From JBBRMQ01 sp038230775 (lineage in GTDB: Bacteria; Acidobacteriota; Thermoanaerobaculia; Gp7-AA8): DNA of 6,745 nt. Of the stretch, positions 1 through 6,257 are shown piece by piece. The stretch is taken from NCBI GenBank assembly GCA_038230775.1, contig JBBRMQ010000233.1, positions 1-6,745 on the forward strand. Direction: 5' to 3'. The notes below the pieces were generated by a model. It saw only the letters and a program-made list of their open reading frames with translations, searched no databases and was not told where the DNA came from. The position numbers and the translations under genes were made by a program. The first letter of the stretch is position 1. Every line of letters starts with the position of its first letter.

Positions 1-639
1 CTCGGCGGCGTAGACGTGGAACACGCATCGCCCGTCGCCGTTCTGAAATTTCTCTTCACGCACGACGCGCACGCCTAACAGCCGGGTGAGCGCGTTCACC
101 GAGACGCTGCAGAGCGACGGACGCTTCATGGCCGTATTGATGAATGGACAATTGCGCTCGAGAAGCCGAAAGCCATCGCTGACTTCTTCGACGTCCATGT
201 ACGGATCGTCCGGCAGGTACCACTCTTTGAGGGCTTGCATCCGCTGGGGAAGCGACAGTCCCCGTAGAGCGGGTTCGGTCGCCGCCACCTTGTCTTCGGC
301 CACGCGTCTCAGAACCCGTTTCGCCGCCTCTTCGCCAAGCTCTTCAGTGAGTGCGTCGATCATTGCGACGTTCAGCGCGTCATAGTGCTTCGGAAAAAGA
401 TGGTCGCCCGCGGTGGTCAGAGTGTAGCTCGTCGCCGGGCGGCCCGTTCTGCCCTGGTCGGCGCGACGGGTCCGTGGCTCGATCCACCCTTCTCGCTGCA
501 ACTGCAGCAACTGTTGCCGCACGGCCTCCCCTGTCAGGCCCATCGCATCCGCGAGATTTGCGATGGTGGCGGAGCCCTGCCGCTTCAACGCGAGAAGGAT
601 CGCGCGACGGCTGTCAGGAAGCTGATCGACGGTGATGAT
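1..639 (-). CDS. SufR-like HTH transcriptional regulator with C-terminal Fe-S-type cysteines (3' end beyond window)
   Basis: Likely a DNA-binding repressor or activator sensing an iron-sulfur cluster. Counting from the proposed start at 639, residues 8-54 form a winged helix-turn-helix (LPDSRRAILLALKRQG, then LADAMGLTGEAVRQQLLQLQ, then EGWIEP), and the wing follows near residues 61-75 (DQGRTGRPATSYTLT). The C-terminal half carries C164 (ERNCPF), C177 (PSLCSV) and C205 (GRCVF), spacing C-X12-C-X27-C. This is the arrangement I associate with SufR-type cluster ligands; a fourth cysteine four residues before the first is Leu here. About 213 codons are visible with no stop, close to the family's usual length, so only a short tail is missing. 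The frame has an upstream stop at 682-684 and no ATG, GTG or TTG between that stop and the first helix. I place the start at ATC 637-639 because GGAG lies 10 bases before it and the promoter reads into it. It is divergent from the exporter operon. Family call fairly sure, start unsure. Confidence 0.8.
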   Translation of the reverse strand, partial: MITVDQLPDSRRAILLALKRQGSATIANLADAMGLTGEAVRQQLLQLQREGWIEPRTRRADQGRTGRPATSYTLTTAGDHLFPKHYDALNVAMIDALTEELGEEAAKRVLRRVAEDKVAATEPALRGLSLPQRMQALKEWYLPDDPYMDVEEVSDGFRLLERNCPFINTAMKRPSLCSVSVNALTRLLGVRVVREEKFQNGDGRCVFHVYAAE

Positions 640-662
640 GGCTGGAGCTCTCCGGTCCGGAA

Positions 663-691
663 AGATTGAAACCCAATAGTTTCATTGTCAA
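663..691 (-). promoter_or_regulatory. Predicted sigma-70-type promoter of the SufR-like regulator
   Basis: On the minus strand a perfect TTGACA occupies 691-686. The -10 is poorly defined: TTCAAT (670-665) matches four of six consensus positions with a 15-base spacer, and CAATCT (668-663) has the ideal 17-base spacer but matches less well. Transcription would begin around 655-660, leaving a short leader that contains GGAG before the proposed ATC start. If correct, an ATG at 685-683 in another frame lies upstream of the transcript and cannot be the start. The spacer overlaps the inverted repeat at 667-684. Confidence 0.45.
667..684. promoter_or_regulatory. Perfect inverted repeat TGAAAC-N6-GTTTCA, probable operator
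   Basis: The half-sites TGAAAC (667-672) and GTTTCA (679-684) are exact reverse complements separated by CCAATA. The element fills most of the interval between the -35 and -10 of the minus-strand promoter, where a bound dimer would block RNA polymerase. Its core AAC-N6-GTT equals the core of the CAAC-N6-GTTG site I recall for cyanobacterial SufR. This fits autoregulation by the adjacent SufR-like protein, and it could also affect the divergent exporter operon starting 125 bases away. The palindrome is seen directly; binding is inferred. Confidence 0.55.
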
Positions 692-699
692 GTAATCGT

Positions 700-726
700 T
701 TGCGAAAGTGCGCTGCTTTTCACAAT
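700..726 (+). promoter_or_regulatory. Weak candidate promoter for the exporter operon
   Basis: In the AT-richer part of the divergent intergenic region, TTGCGA (700-705) and CACAAT (721-726) each match four of six consensus bases, but the spacer is only 15 bases. No better pair was found between 685 and 808. The remaining leader (about 75 bases) contains a small hairpin, GGCGT-CTAA-ACGCC at 753-766, and AACC-N6-GGTT at 767-780. Neither resembles a riboswitch that I recognise. The operon surely needs a promoter here; this exact placement is tentative. Confidence 0.2.
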
Positions 727-808
727 TTTCTTAGCGACCGCGGATGTTCTCCGGCGTCTAAACGCCAACCATTTCCGGTTTCAGACGTATGAGGCAGCAG
801 GAGAACGT

Positions 809-1906
809 ATGCGGAAGCTCTGGAAAACCCTTTTGTGGCTCGTCATCCTCGCCGGCGCGAGCGCCGCGGTGTATGCGCTCTCGCGAAACAAGAAGTCCGA
901 CAACGGTCCGAAAGAGGTCGAGGTCACGAGCGGTTCCATCATCGAGAAGGCCGTCGCCGTCGGCCAGATTCAGCCGCGCCAGAAGTTTCAGGTGAAGTCG
1001 AAGATCTCCGGAATCGTGCGCCGGACGCTGGTCCAGGTCGGCGACACCGTTCGCGCGGGAGATCCTCTCTTCGAAATCGCTCCTGATCCGACGCCGATGG
1101 AGGTCACCGAAGTCGACCGCCAGGTCGAGACTTCGCAGGCCTCTTTCCGGCGTGCCCAGGCGGACTATCAACGCTCGCTCGAGTTGACGCGAACCGGCGT
1201 CGCGCCGCGGTCGGATGCCGATGCCAAGAAGGAATCGTATGAGGTCGCGCGCGTCGCCCTCAACAAAGCGGAACAGAATCGCGACCTGACACGCAAAGGC
1301 CACCTCACGGCCGCCGGAACGGAATCGATCATCCGCGCGCCGGCCGCCGGCACCATCCTCACCCGATCGGTGAACCCCGGCGATCCGATCGTGCCGCTCA
1401 CGTCGTATCAACCGGGAACCGAGATGGCGACGGTCGCGGACATGCGCGATCTGATCTTCAAGGGCACCGTCGACGAGATCGATGTAGGCAAGCTGTCGGT
1501 CGGAATGCAGACGCGGATCAAGGTCGGTGCGCTTCCAACGGACGTCGTCACCGGTCACGTCTCACGCATTGCTCCGCAGGCCCAGCAGAAAGAAGGCGCG
1601 ACGCTGTTCGACGTTGAAGTGGAGCTCGATCCGGGCACCAGGATCACGCTGCGCGCTGGCTACTCGGCAAACGCCGACGTCATCATCCGCGAGAAGAAGG
1701 ACGTCCTGGTCCTTCCCGAACGGCTCGTCACATTCGAGGACGGCGGTAAGAAAACCACGGTAGAACTTCCGGGAGCGACGCCGAAGGCACCGACGAAGAA
1801 GGTCGAGATCAAGACCGGGATTTCCGACGGCTTGAACATCGAGGTCGTCTCGGGCCTGAAGAAGGGTGAAAAGGTCGTGGAGCGGCCGCCGAAAGAGATC
1901 TCGTAA
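809..1906 (+). CDS. HlyD/MacA-type periplasmic adaptor of an ABC exporter
   Basis: Membrane fusion protein that links inner-membrane ABC permeases to an outer-membrane channel. Residues 4-24 are a hydrophobic N-terminal anchor (LWKTLLWLVILAGASAAVYAL) without a lipobox cysteine. The two lipoyl half-motifs are at about 63-92 (KSKISGIVRRTLVQVGDTV) and 174-195 (IIRAPAAGTILTRSVNPGD), separated by a helical coiled-coil hairpin at about 99-168. Near the hairpin tip, residues 120-138 (Y-R-L...TGVAPRSDAD) resemble the R/L/S/D tip motif of adaptors that dock on TolC. A beta-barrel (about 211-293) and a membrane-proximal domain (about 297-360) follow. At 365 residues it is of usual MacA length. AGGAG at 799-803 lies 5 bases before the ATG and fixes the start. 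The stop TAA shares its last base with the ATG of the next gene, indicating coupling. Transported substrate unknown; MacA-like by fold, not proven orthologous. Confidence 0.9.
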   Translation: MRKLWKTLLWLVILAGASAAVYALSRNKKSDNGPKEVEVTSGSIIEKAVAVGQIQPRQKFQVKSKISGIVRRTLVQVGDTVRAGDPLFEIAPDPTPMEVTEVDRQVETSQASFRRAQADYQRSLELTRTGVAPRSDADAKKESYEVARVALNKAEQNRDLTRKGHLTAAGTESIIRAPAAGTILTRSVNPGDPIVPLTSYQPGTEMATVADMRDLIFKGTVDEIDVGKLSVGMQTRIKVGALPTDVVTGHVSRIAPQAQQKEGATLFDVEVELDPGTRITLRAGYSANADVIIREKKDVLVLPERLVTFEDGGKKTTVELPGATPKAPTKKVEIKTGISDGLNIEVVSGLKKGEKVVERPPKEIS

Positions 1907-3138
1907 TGGTCACCTTCAAGGACGTCTTCCGCCAACTCATCCGCGATGTGCGCAGCGAGAAACTGCGCACGTTTCTCACGGTGTTCGGCATCGTGTGGGG
2001 AACGGTCGCGATCAGCCTGATGCTCGCGTTCGGAACCGGACTGCATCACCAGCTGATCATCCAGACCGCGGGACTCGGCGATCGCATTGTCATCGCCTGG
2101 CCCGGACTGACCTCCATTCCGTTCGAAGGATTAGGCAAGGGCCGCCGCGTTCGCATCACCGAGGAGGACATCGCGTCCGTGAGGACGCAGGTGCCGGGGA
2201 TGAGAGCGATCTCCAGCGAATACTCGACCAACATGAAGCTGGTGTACGGCCTGAAGACGATCTCGGTGGACGTCTCCGGCGTGTCGCCAGAATTCGGATC
2301 GATGCGCAATCTCATTCCACAAAGCGGCGGGCGGTTCCTCAACGAGATCGACATGGACAAGCAGCGCCGCGTCGCATTTCTGGGCGAAGGGCTGGCCAAG
2401 GACGTCTTTGGCGGCTCGCCAGCGATTGGCAAGACTGTTCTCATCAACCAGTCGCCGTTCACGATCGTTGGCGTGCTGATCAAGAAGGAGCAGGACTCGA
2501 GCTACAGCGGGCCCGACTCCGGAAAGATGTGGATCCCGTCCACGACGTATCGCGCTCTGACTGGTGAGAAGCGCGTGAACAACTTCGTCTTCCAGGCCGG
2601 AAGCTCGGACGACACCAAGAAGGTCATCGAGAGTGCAAGGAGTGCGTTCGGCAAGCGGCTGCGCTTCGATTCGAAGGACAAGGAAGCGCTGTCGATGTGG
2701 GACACCACCGAGCAGTTCCAGTTTTTCGACATTTTCATGCTGGCGTTCAACAGCTTCCTCGGCATCGTCGGCGTGCTGACGCTGATCGTCGGAGGCATCG
2801 GTGTGTCGAACATCATGAACGTGGTCGTCGAGGAGCGCACGCGCGAGATCGGGATCAAGATGGCGTTAGGCGCGAAGCAGCGCTGGATCCTCAATCAGTT
2901 TCTGCTGGAGACGCTGTTCGTCACGTTTTTCGGCGGGGTGATCGGCTTCGCCATCTCGCTCGGAGTCTGTGCCATCTTCCCGAAGCTCGGCTTTACTGAG
3001 TACGTTGGCGACCCCGTGCTTTCACCGCTCGTGAGCATCCTGACCGCTGTCGCGCTCGGACTGGTCGGGCTGATCGCCGGCTATTTCCCCGCACGCGAGG
3101 CTTCCCGGCTCGATCCGGTGATTGCGATGAAACTATGA
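1906..3138 (+). CDS. MacB/FtsX-type ABC transporter permease, first paralogue
   Basis: Integral inner-membrane subunit of a type VII (mechanotransmission) ABC exporter. TM1 spans about residues 20-43 (RTFLTVFGIVWGTVAISLML). A large periplasmic MacB_PCD-type domain covers about 45-270 and includes the family pattern GGRFLNEID...RRVAFLGEGLAKDVFG and IGKTVLI...FTIVGV (about 141-190). The FtsX core with three more helices follows: about 278-300 (FLGIVGVLTLIVGGIGVSNI), 330-356 and 372-394. VEERTREIGIKMALGAKQRWI (308-328) is the cytoplasmic coupling segment that contacts the ATPase. Unlike E. coli MacB there is no fused nucleotide-binding domain; the ATPase is encoded separately two genes downstream. 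It starts on the last base of the adaptor's stop codon, and its own stop overlaps the next start as ATGA, so translation is probably coupled. It resembles the next permease along the whole length, so the pair presumably forms a heterodimer. Confidence 0.92.
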   Translation: MVTFKDVFRQLIRDVRSEKLRTFLTVFGIVWGTVAISLMLAFGTGLHHQLIIQTAGLGDRIVIAWPGLTSIPFEGLGKGRRVRITEEDIASVRTQVPGMRAISSEYSTNMKLVYGLKTISVDVSGVSPEFGSMRNLIPQSGGRFLNEIDMDKQRRVAFLGEGLAKDVFGGSPAIGKTVLINQSPFTIVGVLIKKEQDSSYSGPDSGKMWIPSTTYRALTGEKRVNNFVFQAGSSDDTKKVIESARSAFGKRLRFDSKDKEALSMWDTTEQFQFFDIFMLAFNSFLGIVGVLTLIVGGIGVSNIMNVVVEERTREIGIKMALGAKQRWILNQFLLETLFVTFFGGVIGFAISLGVCAIFPKLGFTEYVGDPVLSPLVSILTAVALGLVGLIAGYFPAREASRLDPVIAMKL

Positions 3139-4394
3139 GCGCACGCGACTTGCACGTCATCCTCAGTCTTTTTTCCACGTCTTCGCGACTGCAGAAGAAG
3201 CGCGCCTATCTCACGATTGCGGCGATCGCCTGGGGCACGGTCGCGATTCTTCTGCTCCTGGCGTTCGGGGAAGGACTCAAGCGGCAGATGGACAAGAATC
3301 GCCGCGCCACCGGCGAGAATCTCGCCGTCATGTGGCCGGGCGAGACGACGAAAGCGTGGAAGGGCATGCCGCCGGGACGGTCGATCCGGTTGAAGATTGA
3401 CGACATCGAGTACATCGAGGGCCGCATGCCGGAGCTTCGGGCCGTCATCGGCGAGGCGACGTCGTGGCGTACGGCAATCGCCTACGGCAAGAAGACGGTC
3501 AACGGGCGCGTCATCGGAACCAATGTTCCGTACGGTGAAGCTCGCAAGCACTATCCGCAGGCTGGTGGAAGATTCTTCAATGAAGACGATGTCGCTCAAC
3601 GCCGCCGCGTCATCTTTCTGGGCGACGAGATGGCCACCGACATCTTCGGCAAAGACGCGCCGGTTGGAAAAACGCTTCTGGTCAACAACGTGCCGTACAC
3701 CGTCATCGGCGTCATGCAGAAGAAGACGCAGATGGGCGTCTACGGCGGACCGGACAAGAACCACGCGGTCATTCCAATCAGCACCTGGCGTGCGCAGTTC
3801 ACCCGCGATCGGCTGAACAATCTGCTGATCCAGACCGAACGTCCTGAAGACATGAAGAGCGAGCTGAAGAAGCTCAACCAGGTCCTGGGCGAGACGTACG
3901 CCTACGACCCGACCGACGATCGCGCTCTCTCGACCTGGGACATGGTCAAGTCATCGCAGGTCACGCGAAACGTCCTCTTCGGCATCCAGTTGTTCCTCGG
4001 CATCGTCGGCACGCTCACGCTTCTCATCGGAGGCGTCGGCGTGGCGAACATCATGTACGCGGTGGTGAAAGAGCGGACGCGGGAAATCGGTGTGAAGATG
4101 GCGTTAGGCGCGCGGCAGCGCTGGATCATCATGCCGTTCATCCTGGAGGCGCTCGTCTACACTTTCATCGGCGGCCTTCTCGGCATCACCATCGCCACGC
4201 TGCTGGTATCGCTCACCGCACTGGTCCCCATCGACAGCAACAAGGTGCTGTCCTTCCTGGGAAGGCCGACGCTGTCGCCGCAGATCGGCATTGCGACGTC
4301 GGCGATTCTGGGCGTGATCGGATTACTCGCTGGCTACTTCCCCGCGCGGCGCGCGGCTTCGATCGATCCCGCCGCGACGCTTCGGTACGAATAG
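3135..4394 (+). CDS. MacB/FtsX-type ABC transporter permease, second paralogue
   Basis: Partner permease of the same exporter. TM1 is at about 25-46 (YLTIAAIAWGTVAILLLLAF), followed by a periplasmic MacB_PCD-like domain (about 47-275) with GGRFFNEDDV...RRVIFLGDEMATDIFG and VGKTLLVNN...YTVIGV. The FtsX core helices lie near 282-306 (FLGIVGTLTLLIGGVGVANI), 335-362 and 383-403. The coupling segment is KERTREIGVKMALGARQRWI (312-331), nearly identical to the upstream permease. The closing motif GLLAGYFPARRAASIDP matches GLIAGYFPAREASRLDP of the neighbour. Similarity is strongest in the FtsX core and weaker in the periplasmic domain, as expected of an old tandem duplication whose outer domains diverged for asymmetric function. 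The start ATG overlaps the previous stop by four bases (ATGA). An 8-base gap separates its stop from the ATPase start. Substrate unknown. Confidence 0.92.
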   Translation: MSARDLHVILSLFSTSSRLQKKRAYLTIAAIAWGTVAILLLLAFGEGLKRQMDKNRRATGENLAVMWPGETTKAWKGMPPGRSIRLKIDDIEYIEGRMPELRAVIGEATSWRTAIAYGKKTVNGRVIGTNVPYGEARKHYPQAGGRFFNEDDVAQRRRVIFLGDEMATDIFGKDAPVGKTLLVNNVPYTVIGVMQKKTQMGVYGGPDKNHAVIPISTWRAQFTRDRLNNLLIQTERPEDMKSELKKLNQVLGETYAYDPTDDRALSTWDMVKSSQVTRNVLFGIQLFLGIVGTLTLLIGGVGVANIMYAVVKERTREIGVKMALGARQRWIIMPFILEALVYTFIGGLLGITIATLLVSLTALVPIDSNKVLSFLGRPTLSPQIGIATSAILGVIGLLAGYFPARRAASIDPAATLRYE

Positions 4395-4402
4395 GACACT
4401 CG

Positions 4403-5086
4403 ATGATCATCAACATGCAGGACATCCGGAAGGTCTATGACACCGGAAAAGTGAAGGTGGAGGCGCTCAAAGGCATCGACCTCGGCATCGAGGCCGGTGA
4501 GATGGTGGCGATCGTCGGGCCGTCGGGATCGGGCAAGTCGACACTCATGAATCTACTGGGCTGCCTCGACACCCCGACATCCGGTACGTACGAGCTGGGC
4601 AGTCAGGCGATCGGCGGCGTCACGCGCGATGAACTGGCCGAGATCCGCAACCGCCGCGTCGGTTTTGTCTTCCAGAACTTCAACCTCCTGCCTCACATCA
4701 CGGCGCAGGAAAACATCGAGATGCCGATGCTCTTCGGCGGCGTAAAGCCCGCCGAGCGCAGAGCACGAGCGAAGGAACTGCTGACGCTCGTGGGCCTCGG
4801 GGACCGCCTCGATCACAGGCCGACGGAGCTCTCCGGCGGCCAGATGCAGCGCGTCGCCATTGCCCGGGCGCTGGCGATGAATCCCGATATCGTTCTCGCC
4901 GATGAGCCGACCGGGAACCTCGACTCGAGCGCCGGCGGCGACATCATGTCGATCTTCACCGACCTCTGGAAGCAGGGCCGGACCCTGCTGATCATCACCC
5001 ATGACCCCGCTTTGGCGCGCCGCGCCAGCCGCGTGGTTGAGATCCGGGACGGACGGATTACCTCCGATCAGTCCGTCGCAGCATAA
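4403..5086 (+). CDS. ABC transporter ATP-binding protein, LolD/MacB type
   Basis: Cytoplasmic ATPase that should power the two FtsX-type permeases encoded just upstream. All catalytic motifs are present: Walker A GPSGSGKST (39-47), Q-loop Q91 in FVFQNFNLLPHIT, signature LSGGQMQRVAIARAL (143-157), Walker B IVLADE (163-168) with the catalytic glutamate E168, D-loop GNLDS (171-175) and H-loop H200 (THD). At 227 residues it is a stand-alone domain of LolD length. The stretch LLGCLDTPTSG after Walker A and the segment FQNFNLLPHITAQENIEMP are typical of the LolD/MacB/YknY branch. With the adaptor it gives an adaptor-permease-permease-ATPase set; the adaptor argues for a MacAB-like exporter rather than the lipoprotein extractor LolCDE, which has none. 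The start lacks a strong Shine-Dalgarno sequence, fitting reinitiation after the permease stop 8 bases upstream. No missing residues. Confidence 0.95.
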   Translation: MIINMQDIRKVYDTGKVKVEALKGIDLGIEAGEMVAIVGPSGSGKSTLMNLLGCLDTPTSGTYELGSQAIGGVTRDELAEIRNRRVGFVFQNFNLLPHITAQENIEMPMLFGGVKPAERRARAKELLTLVGLGDRLDHRPTELSGGQMQRVAIARALAMNPDIVLADEPTGNLDSSAGGDIMSIFTDLWKQGRTLLIITHDPALARRASRVVEIRDGRITSDQSVAA

Positions 5087-5095
5087 AATCAGCGC

Positions 5096-6163
5096 GTGCA
5101 TTCGGTCATCACCGGGACGGGGTGTCACATCCCGAGCGTCGTCGTGCCCAATGATCGCTTTCTCGATCATGAGTTCTGGGGACCCGACCGCAAACCGATC
5201 GACAAGCCAAATCCGGAAATCCTGAAGCAGTTCGAGGCGATCACCGGCATCCGCGAGCGGCGCTATGTGCCCGATGATCTCGTCACCTCCGACATCGCGT
5301 ACGACGCCGCGACGAAGGCGATCGCCAACGCGGCGATCGATCCGGAGACGCTCGACTACATCATCCTTGCGCATAACTTCGGCGATGTTCGCCATGGGAG
5401 TAGCCGCTCGGACATGGTGCCCGCACTCGCGGCGCGCGTGAAGTCGCGGCTGAAGATCCAGAATCCGAAGACGGTTGCGTACGACCTCGTGTTCGGATGT
5501 CCGGGGTGGCTGCAGGGGATGATCCAGGCCGACGCGCTGATCCGCGCCGGCGACATCCGCCGCGCGATGATCATCGGCGCCGAGACGCTGTCACGCGTTT
5601 CCGATCCTCACGATCGCGACAGCCTGATCTACGCCGACGGTGCGGGCGCAACGATCATCGAGGGCCGCGAGACCAGGGACGGCATCCTCGCACGCGCCGT
5701 CCGTTCCGACACGCTCGAGCACTCGAACATGCTCTTCATGGGCCAGACCTACAACCAGGAAGTGTTCCTCGAGGCGCTCTTCCTGAAGATGGAAGGCCGC
5801 AAGCTGTACAGGTACGCGCTCAACCACGTGGCGAGCGCAATCAAGGAAGCGCTCGACGCGGCGAAGATCGATCTCAGCGCTGTCGACAAGATCCTCATCC
5901 ATCAGGCCAACGGAAAGATGGATGAGGCAATCCTGCGCGAGTTGTACGAGCTCTACGGAACGCGGCCTCCCAGTGACGTGATGCCGATGACGATCTCGTG
6001 GCTGGGCAATAGCTCCGTGGCGACGATCCCGACGCTGCTCGATCTCATCAACCGCGGCGAGATGAACGGTCACAACCTCCAACCCGGCAACATCATCGTG
6101 TTCGCCTCGGTAGGTGCGGGGATGCACATCAACGCCGCGGTGTACCGCGTGCCGTCGAAGTAG
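5096..6163 (+). CDS. 3-oxoacyl-ACP synthase III (KAS III/FabH) family protein
   Basis: Thiolase-fold condensing enzyme, expected to form a carbon-carbon bond between an acyl primer and an ACP-bound extender. The Cys-His-Asn triad is intact: C135 in VFGCPGWLQG, H269 in LIHQANGKMDEA and N305 in WLGNSSVAT. The C-terminal strand FASVGAGMHINAAVYR is typical of the fold. At 355 residues it is longer than housekeeping FabH (about 317 in E. coli). Part of the excess is an N-terminal loop near 25-46 (EFWGPDRKPIDKPNPEILK), and YVPDDLVTSDIA and ETLSRVSDPHDRDS are other distinctive segments. I recall very similar KAS III-family proteins from Bacteroidota, so it likely belongs to that subfamily rather than being the essential FabH. 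The start is GTG at 5096, nine bases after the ATPase stop and without a recognisable Shine-Dalgarno; the N-terminus MHSVITGTGCHIP aligns with family starts. Co-transcription with the exporter is likely. Substrate unknown. Confidence 0.88.
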   Translation: MHSVITGTGCHIPSVVVPNDRFLDHEFWGPDRKPIDKPNPEILKQFEAITGIRERRYVPDDLVTSDIAYDAATKAIANAAIDPETLDYIILAHNFGDVRHGSSRSDMVPALAARVKSRLKIQNPKTVAYDLVFGCPGWLQGMIQADALIRAGDIRRAMIIGAETLSRVSDPHDRDSLIYADGAGATIIEGRETRDGILARAVRSDTLEHSNMLFMGQTYNQEVFLEALFLKMEGRKLYRYALNHVASAIKEALDAAKIDLSAVDKILIHQANGKMDEAILRELYELYGTRPPSDVMPMTISWLGNSSVATIPTLLDLINRGEMNGHNLQPGNIIVFASVGAGMHINAAVYRVPSK

Positions 6164-6173
6164 GAAGGGAAAA

Positions 6174-6249
6174 TGGCTCCGGCAGTAGGACTCGAACCTA
6201 CGACCCGCGGATTAACAGTCCGCTGCTCTACCAACTGAGCTATGCCGGA
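6174..6249 (-). tRNA. tRNA-Asn (anticodon GTT)
   Basis: The minus strand folds into a complete 76-base tRNA. The acceptor arm is TCCGGCA (6249-6243) pairing with TGCCGGA (6184-6178), discriminator G at 6177, and CCA encoded at 6176-6174. The D-arm region reads AGCTCAGTTGGTAGAGC. The anticodon stem GCGGA/TCCGC encloses loop CTGTTAA, giving anticodon GTT at 6216-6214 for asparagine. The T-arm contains GGTTCGAGTCC. It begins 8 bases after the stop of the upstream same-strand DNPH1-like gene, so it may be co-transcribed with it; I found no convincing promoter in the 3' end of that gene. Its 3' end faces the end of the KAS III gene with 10 bases between. Confidence 0.97.
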
Positions 6250-6257
6250 GAACGGCG

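Noticed and set aside
86..669. Plus-strand open frames opposite the regulator
   Set aside because: They overlap the minus-strand frame with clear HTH and cysteine motifs, and have serine/arginine-rich compositions without domains.
753..766. GGCGT-CTAA-ACGCC as an intrinsic terminator
   Set aside because: The stem is only 5 bp, there is no following T-tract on either strand, and both flanking genes are transcribed away from this region.
758..1558. Long open frame on the minus strand (266 codons) antisense to the adaptor gene
   Set aside because: It lies wholly opposite the well-supported adaptor gene, has an arginine/aspartate-rich composition typical of antisense frames in GC-rich DNA, and shows no recognisable domain.
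3081..3764. 227-codon minus-strand open frame opposite the second permease
   Set aside because: Antisense to a motif-complete permease, with no domain and composition of a shadow frame.
4403..5086. Exporter assigned as the lipoprotein-releasing complex LolCDE
   Set aside because: The ATPase is LolD-like, but a HlyD/MacA-type adaptor is coupled to the permeases and the permease periplasmic domains read as MacB_PCD-like; LolCDE works without such an adaptor.
4553..5395. 280-codon minus-strand open frame opposite the ATPase and the start of the KAS III gene
   Set aside because: It spans the junction of two genes with intact catalytic motifs on the other strand and has no family motif of its own; a shadow frame.
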